Below, piece by piece: positions 6,894-14,984 of a DNA stretch of 38,933 bases (position 1 is the stretch's first letter; each line of letters opens with the position of its first letter). The translations under genes were made by a program, and so were the position numbers. Source of the stretch: Actinomycetes bacterium (GTDB lineage: Bacteria > Actinomycetota > Humimicrobiia > Humimicrobiales > Humimicrobiaceae); the NCBI GenBank assembly GCA_022396035.1, contig JAIOXO010000016.1, positions 1 to 38,933 on the forward strand, read 5' to 3'. A model generated the notes under the pieces. That model saw only the letters and a list, made by a program, of their open reading frames with translations, made no database searches and was not told the origin of the DNA.

Positions 6894-7133
6894 ATGAAAT
6901 ACTTAAAATCTTTTTTGTATACAACTTCTGCTTTTATCCTGTTTTACCTTATAGCACCCAATCCGGTATATGCTTATCTGGATGCAGGCAGCGGAAGCTA
7001 TGTAATCCAGATTTTAATTGCCGTCTTTATTGGCGGAGCATTCGGGATAAAAATATTCTGGCGAAGAATATATGCTTTCTTTAGTAAATCTTCTACAGGG
7101 GAAAAGAAAGGTGACCAGCCTCCCAAACAGTAA
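6894..7133 (+). CDS. Small membrane protein with AYLDAGSGS motif
   Basis: This 79-residue protein has an N-terminal hydrophobic segment (about 8-24), then AYLDAGSGSYVIQ, a second membrane segment (about 36-55) and the basic stretch KIFWRRIYAFF before a polar tail. The YLDPGSGS-transmembrane-FWRRI pattern recurs in many bacterial short membrane proteins of unknown function. Its 3' end overlaps the methyltransferase gene by 23 bases from that gene's preferred GTG start, and a membrane sulfatase-fold gene follows. A shared role in an envelope or polymer modification system is likely but unproven. The start is the ATG at 6894 rather than a TTG two codons earlier. Confidence 0.65.
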   Translation: MKYLKSFLYTTSAFILFYLIAPNPVYAYLDAGSGSYVIQILIAVFIGGAFGIKIFWRRIYAFFSKSSTGEKKGDQPPKQ

Positions 7134-8508
7134 AATAGATCCTGCATCTTTCAGGGATCCCAGCGGGTTTCTATTTACACATAATGGAAAAATCTACCGC
7201 CAAATAAATAACATCTACAAGCCGAACTATGATTTGCTGATGGAGTCAGGCCTTTACGGCCGGCTTACCGGACTGGGTTTGATGATCTCTCACCGGGAAG
7301 TGGACATAGAAGCCCCAAAACCCCAGGCAGCCTATAAGATAATAGAGCCGGAGCCCATTCCTTTTGTATCCTATCCTTATGAATGGTGTTTTGGTCAGCT
7401 AAAGGATGCAGCTGTTACCACCTTTAGTATACAGAAAACAGCCATGGATTACGGCATGACCCTTAAGGACTGCAGTGCCTACAATATACAGTTTAGGGGG
7501 TGTAAACCTGTTTTTATAGACACCCTGTCTTTTGGAAAGTATACACCGGGGCAGATATGGGTTCCCTACATGCAGGCCTGCCAGCATTTTATAGCTACTT
7601 TAGCGCTTATGTCCTATAAAGATGTAAGGTTAAACAAGCTGCTGAGGGTTTATCTGGACGGAATCCCCCTGGACCTGGCCAGCTCACTTTTGCCCTTTAC
7701 CACCAGGTTAAATTTTTCACTTCTTTCACATATACACCTGCATTCTAAAAGCCAGAAACATTTTGGTGGTAAAAAAATTGAGGTGGGCAAACGAAAAATA
7801 AGCAGAATGGCTTTCATGGGCCTAATTGACAGCCTGCAGACACTGGTAGAAAGAATGCAGGTCAGGGGATTGGGCACTGAATGGGCCCAATATTACCAGG
7901 ATACTAATTATTCAGAAAAAGCCTTTAACCATAAACACAAAATTGTTGAGGAAATGCTCGCCACAACCAATACCGGCATACTCTGGGATTTTGGCGCTAA
8001 TGACGGTTTATTTAGCCGGATTGGCAGCAACCAGAAAATTTATACTTTATCCATGGATATTGATTACGGGGCGGTGGAAAAAAATTACAGCAGGGGTAAA
8101 CAGAGCAATGAAGATTTTATACTGCCCCTGATAATGGACTTATCCAATCCTTCTCCCGGGATAGGATGGAAAAATGAAGAGAGAAAACCCCTGATCACCA
8201 GGGGGCCGGCAGATACTGTGCTGGCTCTGGCTCTAATTCATCATCTGGCTATCTCCAATAATCTGCCCCTGGGCAAGATCGCATCATTTTTCAGTCATTG
8301 CTGCCGTTATCTTATTATTGAATTTATTCCCAAGGATGATTCTCAAGTACAAAGGCTTTTAGCTACCCGGAAAGATATTTTTACTGATTATCACCAACAG
8401 GCATTTGAACAGGAATTCAGCCATTATTTTAAAATTCAAAAAGTAGAATCGGTTACTGATTCCAAAAGAACCCTATATCTTATGGAAAAAAGGGAAGGCC
8501 AGAAATGA
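7111..8508 (+). CDS. Class I SAM-dependent methyltransferase
   Basis: The protein has about 465 residues. The N-terminal 270 or so residues (FRDPSGFLF, IYKPNYDLLMESGLY, then YEWCFGQLKDAA) match an uncharacterised domain that precedes a Rossmann methyltransferase. The SAM-binding loop is ILWDFGANDGLFSRIG near residue 293, an acidic strand LSMDIDY follows, then LALALIHHLA (motif IV region) and IIEFIPKDD. The GTG at 7111 has gggga about nine bases upstream and limits the overlap with the preceding gene. An ATG at 7072 in the same frame would add 13 residues. The stop overlaps the next gene by ATGA. The substrate is unknown; context suggests a lipid-linked or surface polymer. Confidence 0.8.
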   Translation: MTSLPNSKIDPASFRDPSGFLFTHNGKIYRQINNIYKPNYDLLMESGLYGRLTGLGLMISHREVDIEAPKPQAAYKIIEPEPIPFVSYPYEWCFGQLKDAAVTTFSIQKTAMDYGMTLKDCSAYNIQFRGCKPVFIDTLSFGKYTPGQIWVPYMQACQHFIATLALMSYKDVRLNKLLRVYLDGIPLDLASSLLPFTTRLNFSLLSHIHLHSKSQKHFGGKKIEVGKRKISRMAFMGLIDSLQTLVERMQVRGLGTEWAQYYQDTNYSEKAFNHKHKIVEEMLATTNTGILWDFGANDGLFSRIGSNQKIYTLSMDIDYGAVEKNYSRGKQSNEDFILPLIMDLSNPSPGIGWKNEERKPLITRGPADTVLALALIHHLAISNNLPLGKIASFFSHCCRYLIIEFIPKDDSQVQRLLATRKDIFTDYHQQAFEQEFSHYFKIQKVESVTDSKRTLYLMEKREGQK

Positions 8509-10031
8509 GCAAAAAACCATGGCCACTTCACCCTTTTTTATTTGGTCTGTTTCCAATCCTTTTTCTGTATTCTCAAAATATGGGTCAGGTGGCCCTGGGA
8601 GAAATATTAATTCCTTCGGGCATAGCCATGGCAATGGTAGCCTTAATTTTGGCAGCATTGTGGCTACTGTTTAAAAGAAACATAAACAAGGCAGGAATTA
8701 CCGCCACCATAGCGGTAATCCTGTTTTTCTCTTATGGCCATATTTATAATATGGTGGGAGGAAAACAGTTGCTGGGGCTGGTTGTAGGTAGACACAGATA
8801 CCTGGTTCTTATATGGATTCTGTTATTGCTGGTAGTGATTTTTTTAATAGTTCGAACCAGGGTAGACCTTAAAAACCTTACCAGGGTCCTGAACATAGTT
8901 GCGGTATGCTTGATAGCGGTATCGGTTGTAAATATTTCCATATTTAAGATCAATGCCGGGGATACTGACTGGAACGTGGCTTCCTATTCTCCTGATATGC
9001 TTGAAGGGGCAGATACCCATGCCGGCATGGATGTATACTATATTATACTGGATGGTTATGCTAGCTCTACCACCCTGAAAGATGAGTATGGATATGATAA
9101 TAGTGAGTTTATCCACCACCTGGAGCAAAAGGGATTCTATATTGCTTCAGAGAGTGTAAGCAATTACCCCAGCTCGTTCTTGTCCCTGGCTTCTTCATTG
9201 AATATGGAGTATATAAATTATTTAAGTGACCGGTTAGGCCAGGGCTCCAATGACCGGTCACTTCCTTATGCCATGATTGAGCAAAACAAGGTGGTTGAAT
9301 TTTTTAAATCTCATGGCTACAGGTACATCCATTTTAGCTCCGGATGGGGACCAACCAATTATAATCAGTATGCTGATGAAAATGTGTCCGTATCCCAGAG
9401 CAGATGGAGCGAGTTTCAAACCCTGCTCATACAGACCACCGCCCTTACTGTCTTTGAAAAAAATTTCTTCAAAGACATCGCCAGGATGAGGGTAATCAAT
9501 AATTTTGAACAGCTGGCCCGGGTCCCGGGGATGGAAGGCAGTAATTTTGTTTTTGCCCATATTGTTTGCCCCCACCCGCCCTATATATTTAACCGGCAGG
9601 GAGGTCCGGTTCCTGAAACCGACTTTGATATGGATATATGGGGTCAAGACCAGAAAGATTACTACCTGGACCAGCTTATCTATCTGAACGAGGAGGTAAA
9701 AGCTTTTGTGGACAGGGTAACAGCTCAATCAGAAACCCCTCCTATAATAATCCTGCAGGCAGACCATGGGCCTAGAAATACTTTTATACCCGACCAGTAC
9801 CCCAGTGATTCCATGTTCAGGGAAGGGATGAGAATATTTAATGCCTATTATATGCCCCAGCAAGAAAATGATTTGCTATACAGGTCTATTACTCCGGTTA
9901 ATTCATTCAGGGTGGTGTTTAACACCTATTTCGGTACTAGTTTCCCCCTGCTGGAGGACAGAAGCTATAATTCATTTGAGGTAGAGCCATATAGATTTAC
10001 CGATATAACCGATACAGTGACCTATAAATAG
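8505..10031 (+). CDS. Membrane-anchored alkaline phosphatase superfamily (sulfatase-fold) protein
   Basis: The protein has 508 residues. The first 155 carry about five hydrophobic segments; the rest is an extracytoplasmic alkaline-phosphatase-like domain. Metal-site landmarks are YYIILDGYA (Asp183) and IILQADHGPRN (Asp420-His421). A conserved HIVCPHPPYIF lies between them and the probable nucleophile region is VSNYPSSFLSLASSLN. The family includes phosphoethanolamine and phosphoglycerol transferases (EptA, LtaS) and hydrolases. This subgroup lacks their exact Thr motif, so the reaction cannot be named. Translation is coupled to the methyltransferase by a 4-base overlap. Confidence 0.75.
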   Translation: MSKKPWPLHPFLFGLFPILFLYSQNMGQVALGEILIPSGIAMAMVALILAALWLLFKRNINKAGITATIAVILFFSYGHIYNMVGGKQLLGLVVGRHRYLVLIWILLLLVVIFLIVRTRVDLKNLTRVLNIVAVCLIAVSVVNISIFKINAGDTDWNVASYSPDMLEGADTHAGMDVYYIILDGYASSTTLKDEYGYDNSEFIHHLEQKGFYIASESVSNYPSSFLSLASSLNMEYINYLSDRLGQGSNDRSLPYAMIEQNKVVEFFKSHGYRYIHFSSGWGPTNYNQYADENVSVSQSRWSEFQTLLIQTTALTVFEKNFFKDIARMRVINNFEQLARVPGMEGSNFVFAHIVCPHPPYIFNRQGGPVPETDFDMDIWGQDQKDYYLDQLIYLNEEVKAFVDRVTAQSETPPIIILQADHGPRNTFIPDQYPSDSMFREGMRIFNAYYMPQQENDLLYRSITPVNSFRVVFNTYFGTSFPLLEDRSYNSFEVEPYRFTDITDTVTYK

Positions 10032-10233
10032 ACCCATAACCAAATCCTGGGGTTTAAATAAATTAGGCTTGTTTGGAAGATAATAATTATTTATTCCTTT
10101 TTTAAATTCAGCCATCCCCGGTAGTGGTCTGCCTGTAACAGAATTAAACTAATATTTGGGTTGTAGTCTTTCTGTGCCTGGTTAGGTAAAATATATACTA
10201 AGATTTATATAACTTTTAACTACTGGAGGTAAT

Positions 10234-10461
10234 ATGTCCAAAGAAGGATATTTAATCGGAAAATTAAACGGACAAATCGAGGGTTGGGAGTCAGAAATTA
10301 ATAATTTGAGATGTGAATTAGACGAGACCTCGGATGAAAATGTTAAAACAGACTGTGAAAACAAGATAGACCAGCTGCAGGGCAAGATTGTGGAAGCAAA
10401 AGAAAAAATAAACAGCATGAGCAAATCTGACCGGTCCAATATACCCCCTCATAGGTTATAG
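10234..10461 (+). CDS. Small coiled-coil protein, unknown function
   Basis: This 75-residue charged protein has no signal peptide. Residues 8-65 are predicted helix with heptad-like spacing (GKLNGQIEGWESEINNLRCE, then ENKIDQLQGKIVEAKEKI), consistent with a two-helix coiled coil. A strong Shine-Dalgarno (ctggaggtaat) precedes the ATG, so it is probably expressed. It stands alone, about 200 bases after the sulfatase-fold gene and 246 before the next. No family was recognised. Confidence 0.6.
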   Translation: MSKEGYLIGKLNGQIEGWESEINNLRCELDETSDENVKTDCENKIDQLQGKIVEAKEKINSMSKSDRSNIPPHRL

Positions 10462-10707
10462 GGAGCCAGTCGGGTCCCAGCTCCATGAGGTTAAAACCAT
10501 GTTATGGCCATGCTTCCACGAATCTTGTTCTTGGCTAAGAAATTATATTAGTTGAAATTGGCTGGTAAAAACCCTTTAACCTGAACCCGTTTTTTAATCA
10601 AATACCATTATTAGAAGGGGATAGAGACTGAGAGCTGAATTTTTCCTGATTATGTCCATATACAGGTTTGCAGTATAATTGGGGCCAAATTTTTAACAAG
10701 GAACACT

Positions 10708-11280
10708 ATGAAAAAAATATTTATTATTTTAATTCTAGTTGCAATTTGTGTATCTATTTCTGCCTGCAATAAAGATGATGACAGCAGCTTAACTGGCACT
10801 GCTAGTGAAGTTGCCGCAGAAGATATTACCGAAGAAGAAACCATGGATCAACCAGCACCGGATATGGAAACAGCAACGGAAGCAGAGGATGCTGTTTCGG
10901 ACCAGGAACAAAACATGGAGGAAGCCGGGAGCTCAGAAATATTAAATGACCAAAAACCTGTGGAAGTAGTAAGGATAAGCGTTAAAGAAGTATATGAGGA
11001 TATGCAGGAAGAACAGCCCCGGTATTTTCTGCTGGATGTAAGAACGCAGGAAGAATATGATTACGGCCACCTTGAAGGAGCCTACCTTGTACCGGTAAAT
11101 GAACTGGACCAGAGGTTGGATGAATTGCCCCAAAATAAACCAATAGTGGTATACTGCAGAAGCGGAAACAGAAGCGCCAGGGCAGCTGAAATACTTATAA
11201 ACAATGATTTTAAAGAAGTTTATGACATGGGCGGGATAAGGGACTGGATTGCAAAGGATTATCCTATCGTTTTTAACTGA
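10708..11280 (+). CDS. Rhodanese-domain lipoprotein
   Basis: This 190-residue protein has a lipobox ISAC at about residue 20 and an acidic, low-complexity tether of about 65 residues. A single rhodanese domain spans residues 90-188: FLLDVRTQEEYDYGHLEGA, then VVYCRSGNRSARAA with the active-site Cys150, and GGIRDWIAKDYPI at the end. The intact CRSGNRS loop suggests a working persulfide/sulfurtransferase site outside the cytoplasmic membrane. The substrate is not shown by context. The start has aagga about seven bases upstream, and a TATAAT at 10674-10679 may be its -10 box. Confidence 0.88.
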   Translation: MKKIFIILILVAICVSISACNKDDDSSLTGTASEVAAEDITEEETMDQPAPDMETATEAEDAVSDQEQNMEEAGSSEILNDQKPVEVVRISVKEVYEDMQEEQPRYFLLDVRTQEEYDYGHLEGAYLVPVNELDQRLDELPQNKPIVVYCRSGNRSARAAEILINNDFKEVYDMGGIRDWIAKDYPIVFN

Positions 11281-11294
11281 GGCTGCAGTTTTTT
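11275..11294 (+). terminator. Short terminator overlapping the rhodanese stop codon
   Basis: AACTG (11275-11279) pairs with CAGTT (11286-11290) around a 6-base loop, and further T residues follow. The 5-bp stem is weak, but its position directly at the end of the rhodanese gene fits. Confidence 0.35.
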
Positions 11295-11610
11295 ATAAAT
11301 TAATACTGACAACTAATGGTTGTATTGTATGCAACTATCCGGATTAGTGGAATTTTATCTTGCATGCTTAATCTTAAGCTAAATGTTATAAAAAATCAGG
11401 ACCAGTACCAGAATGGAGCACCAGCGACCTTTAAATAATTTAGGCATAATGTTATAAAATTGTGTAATCAGTATTTACTGGAAAAAATTTGCAGTTAATA
11501 GGTTTATCTTTAGTTTGGGTGGCTTTATTTACTTTTTTTGTTCCAGTTTAAGCAATAAGCAAAAGGCGTATATAAACATAAATGGCCAGAAGCAATAGAA
11601 AGGAGAAAAG
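11281..11610. other. Intergenic region with an imperfect direct repeat
   Basis: No gene was seen. ATGTTATAAAA occurs at 11383-11393 and 11449-11459 within longer similar stretches 66 bases apart. Each contains an extended -10-like TG-n-TATAAA, so one may be the promoter of the following small membrane protein. A TTTAAA at 11430-11435 is at about the right distance to be a -35 for the second copy. Confidence 0.35.
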
Positions 11611-11844
11611 ATGAATAGAAGGTTTACAGGAGTAATTTTTTGTTTTATATCCTCTTTCTTGTTTTCAGCCAGGTACATAACAGCGGCTATCTTTGCCAAT
11701 GGAATTACCAGCTGGAATAAGGAATTATTTGAAAGCATGCTTCAATATACCGGTAATGCTTTATTGGTTATTTCCATAATCTCCCTGGCGACAGGTGTAA
11801 TATACCTCATAGCGGGGGAATTTGAAGGAAGGAAAAATAAATAA
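11611..11844 (+). CDS. Small two-helix membrane protein, unknown function
   Basis: The protein has 77 residues with two predicted membrane segments: about 7-28 (GVIFCFISSFLFSARYI) and 48-67 (ALLVISIISLATGVIYLIAG). They are separated by a polar loop with WNKELFE, and the tail is basic. A clear aaggag lies upstream of the ATG. No family was recognised. The gene is convergent with the DUF3048 gene. Confidence 0.6.
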   Translation: MNRRFTGVIFCFISSFLFSARYITAAIFANGITSWNKELFESMLQYTGNALLVISIISLATGVIYLIAGEFEGRKNK

Positions 11845-11862
11845 TAACCTGGCAATAATTAA

Positions 11863-11891
11863 TAAAAACAGCCAGAGTTTTACCCCTGGCT
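11863..11891 (-). terminator. Terminator of the DUF3048 lipoprotein gene
   Basis: On the minus strand AGCCAG (complement of 11886-11891) and CTGGCT (complement of 11870-11875) form the stem, followed by GTTTTTATT. It starts about ten bases after the stop codon. Confidence 0.7.
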
Positions 11892-11901
11892 GGTCTATCA
11901 A

Positions 11902-12987
11902 TTAATAGGAGACTTTATCTTCTCCCTGCACCATTGCTACCCAGGTAGCTCCTCCAGTTAAACTTACTATACGCCCGCTGCCATCTTTATAGGTAAATGG
12001 CTGGCCAACATCAGACCTTTCCCAGGTGCCTCTTATGGCTTTGCCGTCCTGGAATATAAAAGCAGTGCCTGTTCCCACTGTTCTGACATCCATATGCCCG
12101 TACTGGTCCAGGGGGCCGGTAATATCGGTAACCATTACTACCACATTTTTAGCGGTAATCTGGGCGCCTGTATTAAAATCTATGTGGGGATATCCGCCCA
12201 TAAACCTGAAATAAGTATTAAGGTCCCGGTTATAGGTATACTTTAAATCAAATCCTCTGGGGGCATAAGCATGGGTGGCAAAACTAACCGTTATATTGGA
12301 TACACTGCCTCTTTGTGCCGGGGGAGGGTCACTCTTATAGGGAAACGGTAAACCACCAGCAAGAGGATAACCAAGCTGGGCAGCCTTCTGCCGGAGCTGG
12401 GCTACTGACATAAAAGCGGTATGTTCCTGGGCTGAATTCCGGGTCCAGTCCCTCCAGTAGGGAGCCTGTGCGGTTATACTGCTGTTGCCGGACCGGTCAG
12501 TCATGGCACTTAAAACCTGCAAACCCAGGTTCTGTATATATCCGTAACATTCAGGATAGGTTCCAAAGAAGGCATATACGGGATTAAAACTTTTAGCCAT
12601 CTCTGCATAATAAGGCCTGGCGCTCCTGACCGGGCCTACCATGGGGGCGTCATTGGAAGAATATATGGCTACAAACCGGGTAATGCCATATTCATCTACC
12701 ACCTCAAAAACCACATCTGCCAGATTGAGGCCTGATTGGGGCCTGGCGGCAAAACTGTTTTCCACCATTACTGCAATGGGCCTGCCGCCCGCAGCAGAGG
12801 CTTGCTGGTTTGTATCCGGGTTTTCTTCTGATTCAATAACTCCAGGATAAAAGGCAGGAGGCCTGCCAGTTTGCCTGGAAACTGTTTCCTGGCTGCTGCA
12901 GCCATAGGCCGTCAGAAAAATAAATGTAAGGCAAAGTATAGCAACAACCCATACAGAATGTTTCAGTAATCGGGGCATAGTGTGCAT
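11902..12987 (-). CDS. DUF3048 (YerB-like) lipoprotein
   Basis: The protein has 361 residues from the ATG at 12987, chosen because aaggagg lies four bases upstream; an ATG ten codons earlier lacks this. The signal peptide ends at a lipobox (TAYGC, Cys about residue 30). The DUF3048 N-terminal domain begins at RPIAVMVENS and continues with LADVVFEVVDEYGITRF, VGPVRSARPYY and AFFGTYPECYGYIQ. The C-terminal domain ends with a Gly-rich TGGATWVAMVQGE. DUF3048 proteins are extracytoplasmic and often called putative lipoprotein YerB; the structures known do not establish a reaction. The gene is alone on its transcript, ending at the terminator 11863-11891. Confidence 0.88.
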   Translation of the reverse strand: MHTMPRLLKHSVWVVAILCLTFIFLTAYGCSSQETVSRQTGRPPAFYPGVIESEENPDTNQQASAAGGRPIAVMVENSFAARPQSGLNLADVVFEVVDEYGITRFVAIYSSNDAPMVGPVRSARPYYAEMAKSFNPVYAFFGTYPECYGYIQNLGLQVLSAMTDRSGNSSITAQAPYWRDWTRNSAQEHTAFMSVAQLRQKAAQLGYPLAGGLPFPYKSDPPPAQRGSVSNITVSFATHAYAPRGFDLKYTYNRDLNTYFRFMGGYPHIDFNTGAQITAKNVVVMVTDITGPLDQYGHMDVRTVGTGTAFIFQDGKAIRGTWERSDVGQPFTYKDGSGRIVSLTGGATWVAMVQGEDKVSY

Positions 12988-13072
12988 AAAGCCTCCTTGT
13001 TTAATATAAATGAACAAAATTATGTCATACTCAAAAAATGTTGTAAACCCAGGAAATAAATTAAAGGTCTGC

Positions 13073-13384
13073 TTACTGGCTGTCCTTTTTTTCTTTTTTG
13101 GGTATTAATTCTTTCAGAATTGCGGCGGCAGCAGAAAGGTCATCCAGATATTTCTGGTTCTGTGCTGGATCATAAAGGTTCCTGCCCCGGTGGTATTTGG
13201 TGTCTTCAAAGCTTAGTTTCTTAAACTGGCCTATCTTGTTTCCCGGTTCGGGAGGCAGGGTTTTTAGAAGACTCATGGTGGCCGCATGCCAGGTTTTAAA
13301 CCGAGGATGCCGGGAATCGAAACTTTTTAATTTGTCTGCTTCCTTTATTTTGTTTTTTATAGCTTTTTTTATTTTTTCATCCAT
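13073..13384 (-). CDS. Small charged protein, unknown function
   Basis: This 103-residue cytoplasmic, Lys-rich protein has a helical N-terminus (KIKKAIKNKIKEADKLK), a conserved-looking centre (RFKTWHAATMSLLKTLPP, then FKKLSFEDTKYHRG) and a C-terminal helix ending in KKEKKDSQ. It could be a nucleic-acid-associated or toxin-neutralising type protein, but nothing shows this. No strong Shine-Dalgarno precedes the ATG. It lies between the DUF3048 gene and metF on the same strand, separated from metF by a terminator. Confidence 0.55.
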   Translation of the reverse strand: MDEKIKKAIKNKIKEADKLKSFDSRHPRFKTWHAATMSLLKTLPPEPGNKIGQFKKLSFEDTKYHRGRNLYDPAQNQKYLDDLSAAAAILKELIPKKEKKDSQ

Positions 13385-13417
13385 ACACTAATAATATATT
13401 TAAAACTGAAACAAAGC

Positions 13418-13452
13418 AAAAAAAATGAGCGGTTTTAATTAAAAAACCGCTC
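13418..13452 (-). terminator. Terminator downstream of metF
   Basis: GAGCGGTTTT (from 13427) and AAAACCGCTC (to 13452) form a stem of at least 10 bp. On the minus strand it is followed by T8 (plus A-tract 13418-13425). It lies about 60 bases after the metF stop. Confidence 0.8.
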
Positions 13453-13511
13453 GAAGGGGAAATGAATTGATGTCATTGTACAATAAAAAAAATATAATTC
13501 AAGGAAAAATA

Positions 13512-14429
13512 TTATTTTTTTTCCAGATCAAGCATTTCTATCAGTCTGGGCACATGTTTTTCCCATCCCAGAGCCTGTATATGCACTCCGGCACAGAAAG
13601 GCTTAACCTTATTTATGAGCTCAACCAGGATTTCCAGACAGGTATTTACCCTGTCTTCGGATTTGGCCATACGGTCCATGATTGGCTTGGGAACATAGAT
13701 GCCGGGAACAAACTTATTCATGTAATTGGCCATTTTGTCTGATTTAAGCAATATGACTCCGGCCAGCACTGGAACCTTTATGTTCAGCTTGCTTACCCTC
13801 TCCATAAAGCTTTCAAATACCCTGGCGTCAAATATGGCCTGAGTCTGGAAAAATTGGGCCCCCATCTCGATTTTCTTCTGCATTTTTATAAGCTGAAGCT
13901 CCATTGCCTCATGGGTATCTGCGCCCGGGTTTACCACTGCTCCCTTAAAAAAAGAAGGTTTTCCGTCCAGCTGGTTGCCGGCAACATCATATCCTTCCTC
14001 CAGCCTTTTTATGGCCCACAAAAGGGATACAGAATCCAGGTCGTTTACAGGTTTTGCCCCCGGGTGGTCACCCACTGAAACATGGTCGCCGGTAAGGGCT
14101 AAAACATTTCTTATCCCCAATACATAGGCACTCAACAGGTCAGACTGGAGAGCCAGCCGGTTCCGGTCCCTGCAGGTCATCTGAAATATGGGATCCAGAT
14201 CCATCTCTTTTAGAAGGTGACAGGTAACCAGAGATCCCAGCCTCATAACAGAGCTCTGCAGATCAGTAACGTTTATGCCGTCCACCAAACCTTTAAGCAG
14301 GTTTCCGGTTTCGGTAATCTCTCCGGTATTAACTCCTTTGGGGGGGCCAATTTCACAGGTAATGGTAAATTTGCCTTCTTCAAGCGATTTCTGGAAGGAA
14401 CCCTTTTTATCTTTATTATTTTCTGCCAT
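13512..14429 (-). CDS. metF: 5,10-methylenetetrahydrofolate reductase family protein
   Basis: The 305-residue TIM-barrel protein matches MetF. Landmarks are FTITCEIGPPKGVNT (strand 1 with the catalytic Glu), DGINVTDLQSSVMRLGS, FQMTCRDRNRLALQSDLL, NVLALTGDH, a long insertion with NPGAD, FFQTQAIFD and near the end GVHIQALGWEKHVPRLIE. It would reduce or oxidise the methylene/methyl-tetrahydrofolate pair in the cytoplasm using FAD. This style, without a fused SAM domain, is typical of anaerobes, where it often sits beside a MetV zinc protein; no metV is present here. GGAGG lies just upstream of the ATG, and a terminator follows. Confidence 0.9.
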   Translation of the reverse strand: MAENNKDKKGSFQKSLEEGKFTITCEIGPPKGVNTGEITETGNLLKGLVDGINVTDLQSSVMRLGSLVTCHLLKEMDLDPIFQMTCRDRNRLALQSDLLSAYVLGIRNVLALTGDHVSVGDHPGAKPVNDLDSVSLLWAIKRLEEGYDVAGNQLDGKPSFFKGAVVNPGADTHEAMELQLIKMQKKIEMGAQFFQTQAIFDARVFESFMERVSKLNIKVPVLAGVILLKSDKMANYMNKFVPGIYVPKPIMDRMAKSEDRVNTCLEILVELINKVKPFCAGVHIQALGWEKHVPRLIEMLDLEKK

Positions 14430-14524
14430 ATATCCTCCAATAAAGTAAGATAGTTGTGATAATTCTAATTGAATTATTTTCTTTTTACAAATTGAAGTCT
14501 AATATAAAGGAAGGAGGGATACTA

Positions 14525-14974
14525 TTGAACCATAAATCTATAAAAAAGAGTTATCGTCTGGTGGAAAATTTATCGGATATGGCAGTGGAAGCCTGGGGAG
14601 AAAACCCCGAAGAGCTGTTTGCCAGTATAGGTACGGGTATGTTTTCAGCCATTACAGATATTGATAAGGTAAATCCCAAATTTAAGGTAGACATTACCCT
14701 AGAGGAAGAACCTGGAGGCAGCTATGAAGATGCAGTCATAAGCTGGCTGCAGGAGTTGATTTACAGGTTTGAGGCTGACAAAATGTTGTTCTGCCGCTTT
14801 GAAATTGAAAACATTGGACTGGATGAAAAAATTTTGGTTAAAGCCTGTGGATGGGGAGAGCCCGTGGATAAAGAAAGGCATAACATAAACATAGGAATAA
14901 AAGCAGCTACCTATCACCAGCTAAAGGTAGTAAAAAATCAGCAGTGGCATTGCAAAGTAATATTTGATATCTGA
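14525..14974 (+). CDS. Archease, RtcB cofactor protein
   Basis: The protein has 149 residues, near the family norm of about 140. Archease speeds guanylylation of the RNA ligase RtcB and allows multiple turnover. The N-terminal signature reads YRLVENLSDMAVEAWGENPEELFASIGTGMF and the C-terminus ends KVIFDI, placing the expected terminal metal-binding Asp. The usual HTAD is replaced by NLSD, keeping the Asp but not the His. The TTG at 14525 is chosen because ggaggg lies six bases upstream; an ATG at 14456 has no such site. It is followed after 10 bases by rtcB. Confidence 0.88.
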   Translation: MNHKSIKKSYRLVENLSDMAVEAWGENPEELFASIGTGMFSAITDIDKVNPKFKVDITLEEEPGGSYEDAVISWLQELIYRFEADKMLFCRFEIENIGLDEKILVKACGWGEPVDKERHNINIGIKAATYHQLKVVKNQQWHCKVIFDI

Positions 14975-14984
14975 GGTGATTTAA

